Notes: generated from the sequence alone by a model not told the origin. 64,000 nucleotides of DNA from Alloacidobacterium dinghuense (GCF_014274465.1 NZ_CP060394.1:2604001-2668000); one strand, 5' to 3'. Positions 45,214-52,370 are shown, counted from the first letter of the stretch. Made by a program: numbers and translations.

Positions 45214-45229
45214 CGGAAAGAGGGAGAAT
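45201..45229 (+). promoter_or_regulatory. Possible promoter of the cargo gene, overlapping the left repeat
   Basis: TTGCCA (45201-45206), 17 nt, then GAGAAT (45224-45229), partly overlapping the ribosome site AGGGAG (45221-45226). The geometry mirrors the transposase promoter in the other repeat but both hexamers are weaker. Confidence 0.3.
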
Positions 45230-45232
45230 GAA

Positions 45233-46369
45233 ATGACTCCCATAATATCTTCCGCCGAGGTTCTTGGACCGTACATCATGGAGCGCAGATACACTAATGC
45301 CGCTTTCAACCGGGCAGGGGACTTCATCGCGAGCAGAGGCGATGAATGGCTACAACTAATCAAGACTGATTTCCAGTCATGGAACGCACGTTTTAGCAAA
45401 GAGTTCGGCATCATGGCAGAGTGGCGCAATCTTCATGCCATGCCTTTAAAAGCTGTATCCGCGTTGCTGTCTTCTGAGGCTACTAACATTGACGGAGCAC
45501 CTATTGTGGTTGAGCGGCTGAAGCGTTATCTATCAATTCGCTCAAAGTTGCAGAGATTTCCCGTTACGAACCTGACAACGATACAGGATATTGCGGGATG
45601 CCGCGCTGTCGTTCAGGATGTGCGTCACGCATATGAATTGAGAGACCGCATTGTGCAGCGTTTTGGCTCTCGATCTGATGGACCGCAGATTGTCCCGAAG
45701 TGGTGCAGGGACTATATCGCGGAACCTAAGCCCGATGGTTATAGGTCCATTCATGAGGTCGCTAAATTTTACAGCCTAGATCCATCGGTTTCTCATTGCA
45801 ACGATCTCAGGGTAGAGATTCAGATTCGGTCGCGAATGCAGCATGCGTGGGCTATGGCGGTCGAGACCGCTTCTGCGGTAACTAACCAAGCATTGAAATC
45901 CGGAGACGGTGAAGCACTTTGGAAAAGGTTCTTCTTCCTTGTTGCCGAGATCATGGCCTTCAATGAGGGGACCCAGAACGTCTTTGCAAACAAAGAGGAG
46001 CATTTCAATGCACGTCGCGAAGCTTCTGGACTTGCTACGCAATTGCGTGTCGTAAATCTCCTGAGTGGCATGCAGCACGTTCTAGAGAGCTACTCTACTT
46101 TTGAGGGTAAAGGGGGCAATGACCTATACCTGCTTGAATTGCATGCACAAAATAGAGAAATCGGATATATGGGTTATGGAAAAGAAGACTTTAAGAAAGC
46201 ATCGGAAGAATATGCGGAAAAAGAGCAGGCGAACCGCAACAACGAGGACATTCACATCGTCCTGGTTACTGCGGAATCTCTTAGCGATTTGAAGAGCGCA
46301 TATCCTAGCTTTTTCTTGAATAGCGTTGGTTTTATTGACCTTATCAACGAGCAGGTCTTTGGCTCCTGA
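45233..46369 (+). CDS. RelA/SpoT-domain nucleotidyltransferase (putative toxSAS-type effector), 378 aa
   Basis: The single enzymatic domain (about 85-215) is a RelA/SpoT synthetase without the HD hydrolase, TGS or ACT regions of long RSH proteins. Synthetase residues look intact: Asp119 in TIQDIAGCRAVV, the G-loop KPDGYRSIHEV with Tyr170 and His174, and Glu195 in RVEIQIRSRMQHAWA. An N-terminal helical region and a roughly 160-residue C-terminal region of unknown type surround it. Family members make (p)ppGpp or (p)ppApp, or pyrophosphorylate tRNA as toxins; which applies is not visible. AGGGAG sits 6 nt before ATG 45233. Codon use is more A+T-rich than in neighbours, fitting transfer as transposon cargo. 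Confidence 0.85.
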   Translation: MTPIISSAEVLGPYIMERRYTNAAFNRAGDFIASRGDEWLQLIKTDFQSWNARFSKEFGIMAEWRNLHAMPLKAVSALLSSEATNIDGAPIVVERLKRYLSIRSKLQRFPVTNLTTIQDIAGCRAVVQDVRHAYELRDRIVQRFGSRSDGPQIVPKWCRDYIAEPKPDGYRSIHEVAKFYSLDPSVSHCNDLRVEIQIRSRMQHAWAMAVETASAVTNQALKSGDGEALWKRFFFLVAEIMAFNEGTQNVFANKEEHFNARREASGLATQLRVVNLLSGMQHVLESYSTFEGKGGNDLYLLELHAQNREIGYMGYGKEDFKKASEEYAEKEQANRNNEDIHIVLVTAESLSDLKSAYPSFFLNSVGFIDLINEQVFGS

Positions 46370-46389
46370 CAGTGAGTTATGATAACGCC

Positions 46390-46557
46390 ATGAAGCCGCC
46401 ACCGAAGAACGTTGAGTTTGAGCGATTCACTGAAGCTATGCGGGGCATCATGAAGGTGTCGAAGGCGGATCTTCAAAGGCGTATAGAGACAGAAAAGCGG
46501 AAGCCTAAAGCCTCCGCTTCCCGCGCTTCTGGCGCTTCAACCAAACAGGAAGATTAG
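46390..46557 (+). CDS. Small helical ORF behind the RelA/SpoT gene, possible antitoxin or partner, 55 aa
   Basis: Starts at ATG 46390, 20 nt after the RelA/SpoT stop; an in-frame GTG at 46372, 2 nt after that stop, is an alternative. The protein reads as one amphipathic helical block (NVEFERFTEAMRGIMKVSKA, then DLQRRIETEKRK) with a Ser/Ala/Lys tail. I recall similar short proteins (F-x-x-A-M-x-x-I-M-x-V-S-K) as unnamed genes in many bacteria. Its position directly behind a stand-alone synthetase suggests a partner such as an antitoxin, but nothing in the sequence proves it. Its TAG overlaps the transposase stop. Confidence 0.6.
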   Translation: MKPPPKNVEFERFTEAMRGIMKVSKADLQRRIETEKRKPKASASRASGASTKQED

Positions 46558-47525
46558 AAGCTCGTTTCTCCCACCTTGCCAGTCAGTTCTGCATAGGTAA
46601 GGCGCTTGCCTGCTATCTGCGATACTGCCAGCATGAAGCGGTCGGTATCATCCAGCGGATTGTCTTTGGTAGCGCGGTTGTTGAACCTGAAAACCTGCTC
46701 GTCCACGTAGCGATCAAGATGAAATGGTTCTACGGCAACGTAAGTGCCACGCAGACCGCGCTTCAATAGGCTCCAGAAGTTCTCGATGCCCTGAGTGTGA
46801 ACCTGTCCGCGAACATATTCTTCTACGTGGTTCACAGTCTCGTGAACGTATTCTTGAGCGGCTAAATTGTCATATCCGGTGTAGCGGTCGGTATAGACCT
46901 TGGAGCCTTTTTCAATCTGATTCAGAATCTCGTTCTGCAAAGTCTCGCGCTTCACATTGGGTACAACCTTGGCGCGAACCTGACGGCTCTCGCGATCAAG
47001 CATGCCGAAGACTACAGGCTTCTGGTATCCCTCTTTGGCGAGCCTAGTACGCTTGCCAGCATGCATCTTGCGAGTGTTCGGACCAAAATGAGTCTCATCT
47101 ACTTCGATAGCGCCATTACCGCCGATCTTCTCCCATGAAGTGTTCTTGAGCGCCAAACGGATGCGATGAAGCATGAACCATGCAGACTTCTGAGTGACCT
47201 TCAAATCCCGCATCAGTTCATAGCTACTGATGCCGTTCTTGCAGTTCACAACCAGCCATACAGCAGTGAGCCATTTATCAAGAGTGATTGGAGAATCTTC
47301 AAAGACGCTGCCAGTTTTCACGCTAAACTGCTTGTGACAATCCTTCGCCATGCATTTCCAGATGCGGCGGGAACTTAGGTAAGAGACGCGCTGACCATCG
47401 CAGTGAGGACAGGTCACTCCATCGGGCCAGCGCATCGAAGCAACAAAGTCCACGCACACATCGGGATCGGCGAAATAGCGGATTGCTTCAAGCATGCTTT
47501 TAGGGAATTTGTCGTCAATCTGCAT
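46554..47525 (-). CDS. IS1595-family (ISXO2-like) transposase, 323 aa
   Basis: Catalyses transposition of the element. The N-terminal zinc ribbon has CPHCDGQRVSYLSSRRIWKC then CHKQF. An HTH region follows (ISSYELMRDLKVTQKSAWFMLHRIR). The catalytic domain has Asp in AIEVDETHFG, Asp in KVYTDRYTGY and the third acidic/Asn position in TQGIENFWSLLKRGLRG, the family hallmark. Length is full, with no frameshift or stop, so it should be functional. ATG 47525 has no ribosome site and lies 6 nt from a -10 box, suggesting leaderless translation. Confidence 0.95.
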   Translation of the reverse strand: MQIDDKFPKSMLEAIRYFADPDVCVDFVASMRWPDGVTCPHCDGQRVSYLSSRRIWKCMAKDCHKQFSVKTGSVFEDSPITLDKWLTAVWLVVNCKNGISSYELMRDLKVTQKSAWFMLHRIRLALKNTSWEKIGGNGAIEVDETHFGPNTRKMHAGKRTRLAKEGYQKPVVFGMLDRESRQVRAKVVPNVKRETLQNEILNQIEKGSKVYTDRYTGYDNLAAQEYVHETVNHVEEYVRGQVHTQGIENFWSLLKRGLRGTYVAVEPFHLDRYVDEQVFRFNNRATKDNPLDDTDRFMLAVSQIAGKRLTYAELTGKVGETSF

Positions 47526-47531
47526 GAAGTA

Positions 47532-47560
47532 ATAGTACTCAATGACTCATGGTGTGTCAA
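47532..47560 (-). promoter_or_regulatory. Strong transposase promoter overlapping the right terminal repeat
   Basis: On the minus strand: TTGACA (47555-47560), 17-nt spacer, TACTAT (47532-47537). The -35 hexamer lies inside the inverted repeat, so transposase bound at the end could repress its own gene. The predicted start of transcription falls on or next to ATG 47525. Confidence 0.7.
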
Positions 47561-47573
47561 GTATATTTATGCC
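47548..47573 (-). repeat. Terminal inverted repeat, right
   Basis: Read inward (minus strand) it begins GGCATAAATATACTTGACAC. It matches the left repeat at 22 of 26 positions. Confidence 0.88.
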
Positions 47574-47581
47574 CTTAGCGG
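47574..47581 (+). repeat. Target-site duplication, right
   Basis: CTTAGCGG, identical to 45180-45187. Confidence 0.85.
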
Positions 47582-47598
47582 GGGATCATCCCCCGCTA
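47576..47598. repeat. 23-nt perfect palindrome beside the transposon
   Basis: Arm TAGCGGGGGAT (47576-47586), central C, and the complementary arm ATCCCCCGCTA (47588-47598). Once the transposon is removed it overlaps the end of repeat copy 1. It could be a hairpin terminator core or a palindromic mobile repeat; no T-run follows. Confidence 0.7.
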
Positions 47599-47632
47599 GG
47601 CCGTTGATTCTAATTGACTTAAGTCGATCCTA

Positions 47633-47656
47633 GTGTTTTCAATAACTTAGCGGGGG
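47633..47656 (+). repeat. 24-nt direct repeat, copy 2
   Basis: Begins GTGTTTTCAATAACTTAGCG and ends GGGG. It is 23/24 identical to copy 1. Without the transposon the two copies would start 72 nt apart. Confidence 0.8.
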
Positions 47657-47852
47657 TCCTCGTCGCTGAGATTGTTCGGCGCCGTGCTCGTCTGAATGAC
47701 GGTTTGCATTCGATTGCGCAAACTCTCAGAAATCTGCCCTTATTTCCATTATAGTTTTTGCGGCAAAATTGTACGCCAGTATTTGTTGTAACAGATATAC
47801 AGTGGTTTGAATAAGATACACAGCATTTCTTCAGCTGACCTCTTGACAGGGC
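47657..47852. other. Intergenic region right of the repeats
   Basis: No gene seen. An A+T-rich stretch (about 47735-47825) has no clear promoter or hairpin. It is the space between the transposon insertion and the end of the rhamnosidase gene. Confidence 0.4.
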
Positions 47853-50261
47853 TCAATTTCCAATCGGCAGACTGATCTCCTGTTTACCCGGATGCAGCTG
47901 ATATTCCTGGCCATTCCACACCAACTTGCCGCTAAGTTCTCCTGGCAGCGTGATTGTGGCCACCCACTCTTTCGCGTTCCGGCGATAAGCGGTTGCGATA
48001 TTGCCGTCGCCGTGGGGCATTGAGGCCTCAATTTCATGCAACGCGCCGAGATGCGGCTCGATTCTTACTTGAGAAAAGCCAGGGGCGCCCGGATGAATCC
48101 CTGCCACGACGGTTAGCAGGTCGTAATTTGGATGGGCGCTCCACGCATGGCAGTCAGAGCGCGTCGGTTCCGGCTGCTCGGCCCAGGTTGACAGTCCGAG
48201 CTTCAGCATGTCGTACCACGGCTTCAACTGGCTGACATACAAGTCAGCCATCCCGGCATGTTCCAGCGCCCGGGCCAGGTAAAAGCGGAAGTAGTAGCTC
48301 ATCGCCGACATGGGCGGAACTGCCTTGCCATGGGCCTGCGTCTCTCTGCCTTCCTGCGAAGCAAGAACGCGCTGCAGAATCGCCTTCTGCTCTGCGCGCG
48401 GAGCAACATCCTGCCACACAGCCAACACGTTTGCCTGCTGGCTGTAGCTCTTCTTCGCCGGAGTGTCTGCATACACCCCCTGCTCGGCATCCCAGTTCAG
48501 ACGGTTCAAAGCTGCGGATGATTTCTCAATCGTTTTCCGATAGACCGCCGCCCGTTCCTTGCTCCCGTACTCCTGCTCAAGCTCGGCCGCATCGCGCAGA
48601 GCCTCAATGAACTGCGCGGTGAGAAATGTCGAGCCGCCATCGGCTTCCTGCGGCGGGTCTCCACCCTGATAGCCGCTCGTCCAGTCGCCGAACTCCCACC
48701 ACTTCACGCGGCCCATCAGACCATCGTCGCGTAGGTGCAACGCATACCAATCGATCACGCCACGCGTGCGCGGCAGCGTTTCACGCACCAGGGCCTCGTC
48801 GTTCACGTACATCCAGTAGTCGTGCAGCATGTCCACCCAGAGCAGTGAGAACGGCGGGATGAACTGCGGCAGGCGCGATGGATAACGGCTCTGCGTAAGC
48901 CCTTCGGGAATAATGGACGATTGAATGTTCGTGATGGCCTGTTTGCCAAGCCGGCTATCACCGGAAACGGCATAGGAGATGAGGGCTTGGATGCGCGTGT
49001 CGCCAACATACTGCAACTGCTCCCAGTAGGGAGCGTCCATGTACGTCTCATGCGCGCAAAGGCGTGCCGTGCGCCAACCTGTGTCCCAGAGCTTTTTCAA
49101 GTCGGGAATGTCTCCGGTGATGCTGGCTCTTTCGACAAATGGATACGCATTGAACCACCCATCGAGTTTTTCCAGTTTCAATGGAGCTGATTTTGTCGTC
49201 ACATCCACCTGCAGATAGCGCCATGTGCGCCACCACAGCGGTTGAAATGCGCGCTGGTCGGTGCCATCACTGATGAATATGTCCGACACACCCTCGATAT
49301 GCCGCCCTTCTATCTCGTTGCGATTGCCCTTCTCTCCCTTCGCGTCATAAAGGGCCTCGGCATAGGTCAGGCGAATCTCCGCATCTCGTCCGCCACTCAC
49401 CGTCAGTTCAGGATAGGCACTCTGCAACACTTGGTTGTCGAACAGCAGTGTCGCGTGTGTATTCGCCGGAATCTCCAGCACGCCCTGAGGATTAGAGATA
49501 ATGCCCGACACTCCATTCATGCGGACGATACGGCCTGCCATCGTCGGTCGATGCTCCATCGCCGGAAGCTGGTCCTGAACCAGTTCCCAGTTGTTGTCGG
49601 CATCCTGCGCCTCGCGCGTTGCAGCTTCTCCAATCGCTTCGGCCGCATGCCATGCGGCAGTATCGGAGACCGCGGGTGCATCCCAATCCCACGTAACCAT
49701 GCGGCCATCCACGGTCTCACCGGGACCAGCAGCGTAATATCCAGCGACCCCGTTCGTCGCAGCCAAGCCGCGACCTTTCTCCTGCTTCACTTGCCATGAA
49801 GCATCCGTGTTCGCGACTTCTTCCGCAGACGTATCGCCCTGCAAGAGGAAGCCGGTGCGATTTGTCATCTGCGCAATCGGGGCGCGCGTGCCGAAATTCC
49901 ATACCGTCGCCGCAAGAACGTTCTTGCCTGGCTTCAACATCGGAGCGAGATCGATTGTCTCGAAGCGCCAGTGAAAGAGATCGCCGCGCGCCGGGCCTTC
50001 ACCCGCGTATTGCCCGTTCACATGCAGCAGGAAGCGATTGTCGGCGCTCACGTGCACCCAGAAATGCTCCGGGGCCATCGCGAACGTAAGTTCTTTTCGG
50101 AAGTAGAAAATGCCGACGTCCTTCTGTGGAGCATCCGGACACGTGATCCAATGCGCATGCCACTTGCTTTCGACCAAAGCAGGATTGAGAGGCTTTGCTT
50201 CCTGCGCCGCCATGGCTGCGGCAGAAAAGAGCACCACTGCGAACAGAAGTACGCGAGACAT
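47853..50261 (-). CDS. Exported GH78 alpha-L-rhamnosidase-like protein, 802 aa
   Basis: A secreted or periplasmic glycosidase. After a signal peptide (SRVLLFAVVLFSAAAMAAQ) comes an N-terminal galactose-binding-like domain (WHAHWITCPDAPQKDVGIFYFRKEL, WVHVSADNRFLLHVNGQ). The (alpha/alpha)6 barrel has AHETYMDAPYWEQLQYVGDTRIQALISYAVSGD, which carries the acidic pattern of GH78, WWEFGDWT and RSDCHAWSAHPNYDLL, and a C-terminal beta domain ends the chain. The motifs match family GH78 well. The substrate is probably a rhamnosyl-containing plant glycoside or polysaccharide. It ends next to the transposon region. Confidence 0.88.
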   Translation of the reverse strand: MSRVLLFAVVLFSAAAMAAQEAKPLNPALVESKWHAHWITCPDAPQKDVGIFYFRKELTFAMAPEHFWVHVSADNRFLLHVNGQYAGEGPARGDLFHWRFETIDLAPMLKPGKNVLAATVWNFGTRAPIAQMTNRTGFLLQGDTSAEEVANTDASWQVKQEKGRGLAATNGVAGYYAAGPGETVDGRMVTWDWDAPAVSDTAAWHAAEAIGEAATREAQDADNNWELVQDQLPAMEHRPTMAGRIVRMNGVSGIISNPQGVLEIPANTHATLLFDNQVLQSAYPELTVSGGRDAEIRLTYAEALYDAKGEKGNRNEIEGRHIEGVSDIFISDGTDQRAFQPLWWRTWRYLQVDVTTKSAPLKLEKLDGWFNAYPFVERASITGDIPDLKKLWDTGWRTARLCAHETYMDAPYWEQLQYVGDTRIQALISYAVSGDSRLGKQAITNIQSSIIPEGLTQSRYPSRLPQFIPPFSLLWVDMLHDYWMYVNDEALVRETLPRTRGVIDWYALHLRDDGLMGRVKWWEFGDWTSGYQGGDPPQEADGGSTFLTAQFIEALRDAAELEQEYGSKERAAVYRKTIEKSSAALNRLNWDAEQGVYADTPAKKSYSQQANVLAVWQDVAPRAEQKAILQRVLASQEGRETQAHGKAVPPMSAMSYYFRFYLARALEHAGMADLYVSQLKPWYDMLKLGLSTWAEQPEPTRSDCHAWSAHPNYDLLTVVAGIHPGAPGFSQVRIEPHLGALHEIEASMPHGDGNIATAYRRNAKEWVATITLPGELSGKLVWNGQEYQLHPGKQEISLPIGN

Positions 50262-50306
50262 GTGGGACAGACTACCAGAACAACTCTGGGCGAGGCGCTG
50301 AAACTG

Positions 50307-50681
50307 CTAGCGCTTGCCGATAGCAAAGCGCATGGCAAGGAATGCTGAGAAAAATGCGATGAGCAGTGAAACGGCAAGCCAGATTGCATTCATCTGCGTT
50401 AACGCGTGAGTGACCGCTTGAGGCAGCAGCGGCTGCTGTGTGACGGAAGCCGGGCCGCGAAGAATTTCGACGGCTCCTGCGATGAGCATAGCCACCGCAG
50501 CAACCAGCGCGATCATGATAGGCAGCGCACGCAGCCATGGGAATGCAATCGGCGGAAGCGGGGCGGGCTCAGAAGCTGCAGCCTCGCGGCGCACAGCATC
50601 CATAACCGACATAACAAAGCCCGAAGACGGCACGATCTCGTCTTGCCTGGACAGCATACGATCCAATTCGTCTTCCATCAT
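50307..50681 (-). CDS. Membrane protein coupled to the sigma factor, possible anti-sigma, 124 aa
   Basis: A short protein with a cytoplasmic N-terminal region (DELDRMLSRQDEIVPSSGFVMSVMDAV) and two membrane helices (LRALPIMIALVAAVAMLIAG and AIWLAVSLLIAFFSAFLAMR). Its ATG overlaps the sigma-factor stop by 4 nt, the classical arrangement of an ECF sigma factor and its membrane anti-sigma. It lacks the zinc-binding HxxxCxxC motif of zf-HC2 anti-sigma factors, so sequestration of the sigma factor is inference from position and topology only. Confidence 0.7.
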   Translation of the reverse strand: MMEDELDRMLSRQDEIVPSSGFVMSVMDAVRREAAASEPAPLPPIAFPWLRALPIMIALVAAVAMLIAGAVEILRGPASVTQQPLLPQAVTHALTQMNAIWLAVSLLIAFFSAFLAMRFAIGKR

Positions 50682-51283
50682 GCCTCCTTCAGTCTCGGCA
50701 CATCGAGTAACTGCGGCAACTTGCTGCGCAGAATCTCGCGTCCCCGAAACAATCTTGCCTTTACCGTACCTTCAGGCAGCCCCAGACTTTTTGATGCTGC
50801 CGGCACATCCATCTCATGAAAATAGTACAGAATCATGGCGTCGCGATACTTTGCCGGAAGAGCCATCACGGCTTTCCGGACCATCCTGTCACGTTGATGC
50901 TTCTCAAACTCGGCGGAGTGCGAGTGCTTGTCCTTCAACTCGGCGACTTCGTCCAGGGCGACATTTCCAGCGGGTATCCGCTTCAGTTCTGAACGGTAAA
51001 GATTTGCCGCCACCGCGAAGAGCCACGTGGAGAAAGCCGCGTCTCGCCGCCAACTGGAAAGCGAACGATAGATACGCAGAAAGGCTTCCTGGGCCATCTC
51101 CTCCGCGCGGCCGCGATCGTTGCAGAAGCGATAGGCCATATTCACTAGTGGTCCCTGCCAGCGGCGCACGATGCCTTCGAAAGACGCAATGTCTCCCGCC
51201 AGCACCCGCTCCACATTCGCCAGATCTTCTGCAGCGCTCACGCTTCGGTGTTTCCTCGCAGAGTACGACCGCCCCGCATCCAT
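50678..51283 (-). CDS. ECF-type RNA polymerase sigma factor, 201 aa
   Basis: A sigma-70-family alternative factor with only regions 2 and 4. Region 2 is visible as RRWQGPLVNMAYRFCNDRGRAEEMAQEAFLRIYRSL with WRRDAAFSTWLFAVAANLYRSE, and region 4 as LPAKYRDAMILYYFHEMDVPAASKSLGLPEGTVKARLFRGREIL. ATG 51283 is preferred to a TTG at 51355. No ribosome site is seen at 51283, and the upstream 40 nt are A+T-rich with a perfect palindrome. It is divergent from the DUF6249-like gene. Confidence 0.9.
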   Translation of the reverse strand: MDAGRSYSARKHRSVSAAEDLANVERVLAGDIASFEGIVRRWQGPLVNMAYRFCNDRGRAEEMAQEAFLRIYRSLSSWRRDAAFSTWLFAVAANLYRSELKRIPAGNVALDEVAELKDKHSHSAEFEKHQRDRMVRKAVMALPAKYRDAMILYYFHEMDVPAASKSLGLPEGTVKARLFRGREILRSKLPQLLDVPRLKEA

Positions 51284-51294
51284 GATGGTTGCAT

Positions 51295-51314
51295 TTTTAT
51301 TTTTGAAAATAAAA
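51295..51314. promoter_or_regulatory. Perfect A+T palindrome in the divergent promoter region
   Basis: TTTTATTTT (51295-51303), TG, AAAATAAAA (51306-51314). It lies 11 nt upstream of the sigma-factor ATG and about 50 nt upstream of the divergent gene. It may be an operator or part of a promoter; both are inference. Confidence 0.45.
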
Positions 51315-51365
51315 CGCAACCGGTGCCTGAGGCTGCAGGTCTTACTCGGCGTCAAGGAGGTTGTT

Positions 51366-51779
51366 ATGTTCTTTCAAGGTCCGGGGGTTATTTTCCTTTT
51401 TCTCAGCGTTGGGGCAGTTGCTCTATTCGGTTTTCTTGCGGTAGCTGCGTGGTCGGGTGCGCGCCAGCAGGAGCGCGAAAGCTATTACCGGAATGACATG
51501 CTGAAAAAGCTGGCTGAGTCAGATACGCAGAGCTCCGCTGCTACGATTGCCTATCTGCAGGAAAAGGAGCGCGCAGCCGAAGCGAAAAGCCACGCGAAAA
51601 AGCGCGAGGGGTATGTTGTTGGCGGGCTGGTCAACATAGGAGTCGGCATTGCGCTGATAGCTTTTCTCGCTGAAATTGCGCCCAACAGGGCTGTTGGATT
51701 AGTTGGCCTCATCCCTGCCCTGATCGGCGTTGCCCTGCTCATTTCTGCATTTTTGTTTGCGCCCAGAAAGGCGGCCTAG
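51366..51779 (+). CDS. DUF6249-like membrane protein, 137 aa
   Basis: Starts at ATG 51366, which has a perfect AAGGAGG (51354-51360) 5 nt upstream; the frame is open further back without support. Topology: an N-terminal membrane helix (GVIFLFLSVGAVALFGFLAVAAW), a charged coiled-coil-like middle (YYRNDMLKKLAESDTQSSAA, IAYLQEKERAAEAKSHAKKR) and two C-terminal helices (VGGLVNIGVGIALIAFLAEI and GLVGLIPALIGVALLISAFL). The pattern agrees with what I recall of DUF6249. Divergent from the ECF sigma gene, and plausibly one of its targets, by inference. Confidence 0.8.
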   Translation: MFFQGPGVIFLFLSVGAVALFGFLAVAAWSGARQQERESYYRNDMLKKLAESDTQSSAATIAYLQEKERAAEAKSHAKKREGYVVGGLVNIGVGIALIAFLAEIAPNRAVGLVGLIPALIGVALLISAFLFAPRKAA

Positions 51780-51799
51780 CAGCCGCCTTGTCGTGCACA

Positions 51800-52357
51800 T
51801 CATGCGACATCGGCGGCAGCCAAGGAGGGCTTGCGATAGCCTTCCGTCGCCATATGTTTTCCCATCGTCGCGTACATCGATTCATCACGCGGCTGCCACG
51901 TTCCCAGCCCATCGACATAGCGGTTATACATACAGAATGCGGCTGCAATCAGCACTGTGTCGTGAATCTCTACGTCAGTTGCGCCGAGATCACGCGCCTT
52001 CTGAATATCGCCTGCTGTGACATGCTTGCCGCCCTTCTGCACTTTTCCGGCAATCGCCAGCAGCGCCTTTAACTTCTCGGAGATGTCCGCGTGCTGGAAA
52101 TCAGCCTTTACCCGCTTCACGATTTCGTCGTCACCGAAATGAGCGGCGGCGGCAGCGCCATGACTCGTCTGGCAGAAATAGCAATCGTTCTGAGACGAGA
52201 CATGCATTGCAATCAGCTCGCGCTCGCCGGGAGTGAGGCTGTTCGGCTCATGCAATAGAATGTGCGCGAGTTCGCGCATGGGCTTGGCTGTCTCGGGGCG
52301 AAATGCAAACCCGGCGGTGATGCCGGGTAGATCTTCAGGCAGTGTAATGTGCGGCAT
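51800..52357 (-). CDS. AhpD-like carboxymuconolactone-decarboxylase-family peroxidase, 185 aa
   Basis: An all-helical AhpD-fold protein. The redox motif is SSQNDCYFCQTSHGAAA (Cys-x-x-Cys followed by His), the usual alkylhydroperoxidase site. The opening MPHITLPEDLPGITAGFAFRPETA and the block KADFQHADISEKLKALLAIA mark the peroxidase-related subfamily. It is clearly a tandem duplicate of the next gene upstream (52371-52943). AAGGAGAGG lies before ATG 52357. It is last in a three-gene operon with an amino-acid permease. The substrate peroxide is unknown. Confidence 0.88.
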   Translation of the reverse strand: MPHITLPEDLPGITAGFAFRPETAKPMRELAHILLHEPNSLTPGERELIAMHVSSQNDCYFCQTSHGAAAAAHFGDDEIVKRVKADFQHADISEKLKALLAIAGKVQKGGKHVTAGDIQKARDLGATDVEIHDTVLIAAAFCMYNRYVDGLGTWQPRDESMYATMGKHMATEGYRKPSLAAADVA

Positions 52358-52370
52358 TTTCCTCTCCTTG

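Larger units (their letters stand above)
45188..47573. mobile_element. IS1595-family transposon with RelA/SpoT-domain cargo, 2386 bp
   Basis: A complete-looking element. Ends: 26-bp inverted repeats (45188-45213 and 47548-47573) agreeing at 22 positions, both beginning GGCA and sharing ATACTTG and CACACCATG. Flanks: perfect 8-bp duplication CTTAGCGG. Contents: a RelA/SpoT-domain gene, a 55-codon ORF behind it, and on the opposite strand an IS1595-type DDE transposase whose stop overlaps the small ORF's stop by 4 nt. There is no space for a separate smaller IS, so the two left-hand genes are cargo. Some IS1595 subgroups are known to carry passenger genes. The intact duplication suggests recent insertion. 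Confidence 0.88.

Noticed and set aside
46554-47573. A simple IS consisting of the transposase alone
   Set aside because: No second inverted repeat was found between the transposase stop and the small ORF, whose stop overlaps it; the matching repeat and the target duplication lie beyond the RelA/SpoT gene.
45167-47656. The 24-nt repeats at a 72-nt period as a CRISPR remnant
   Set aside because: Only two copies exist, the repeat ends abruptly at 24 nt, a strong palindrome sits in the would-be spacer and no cas gene is in the window.
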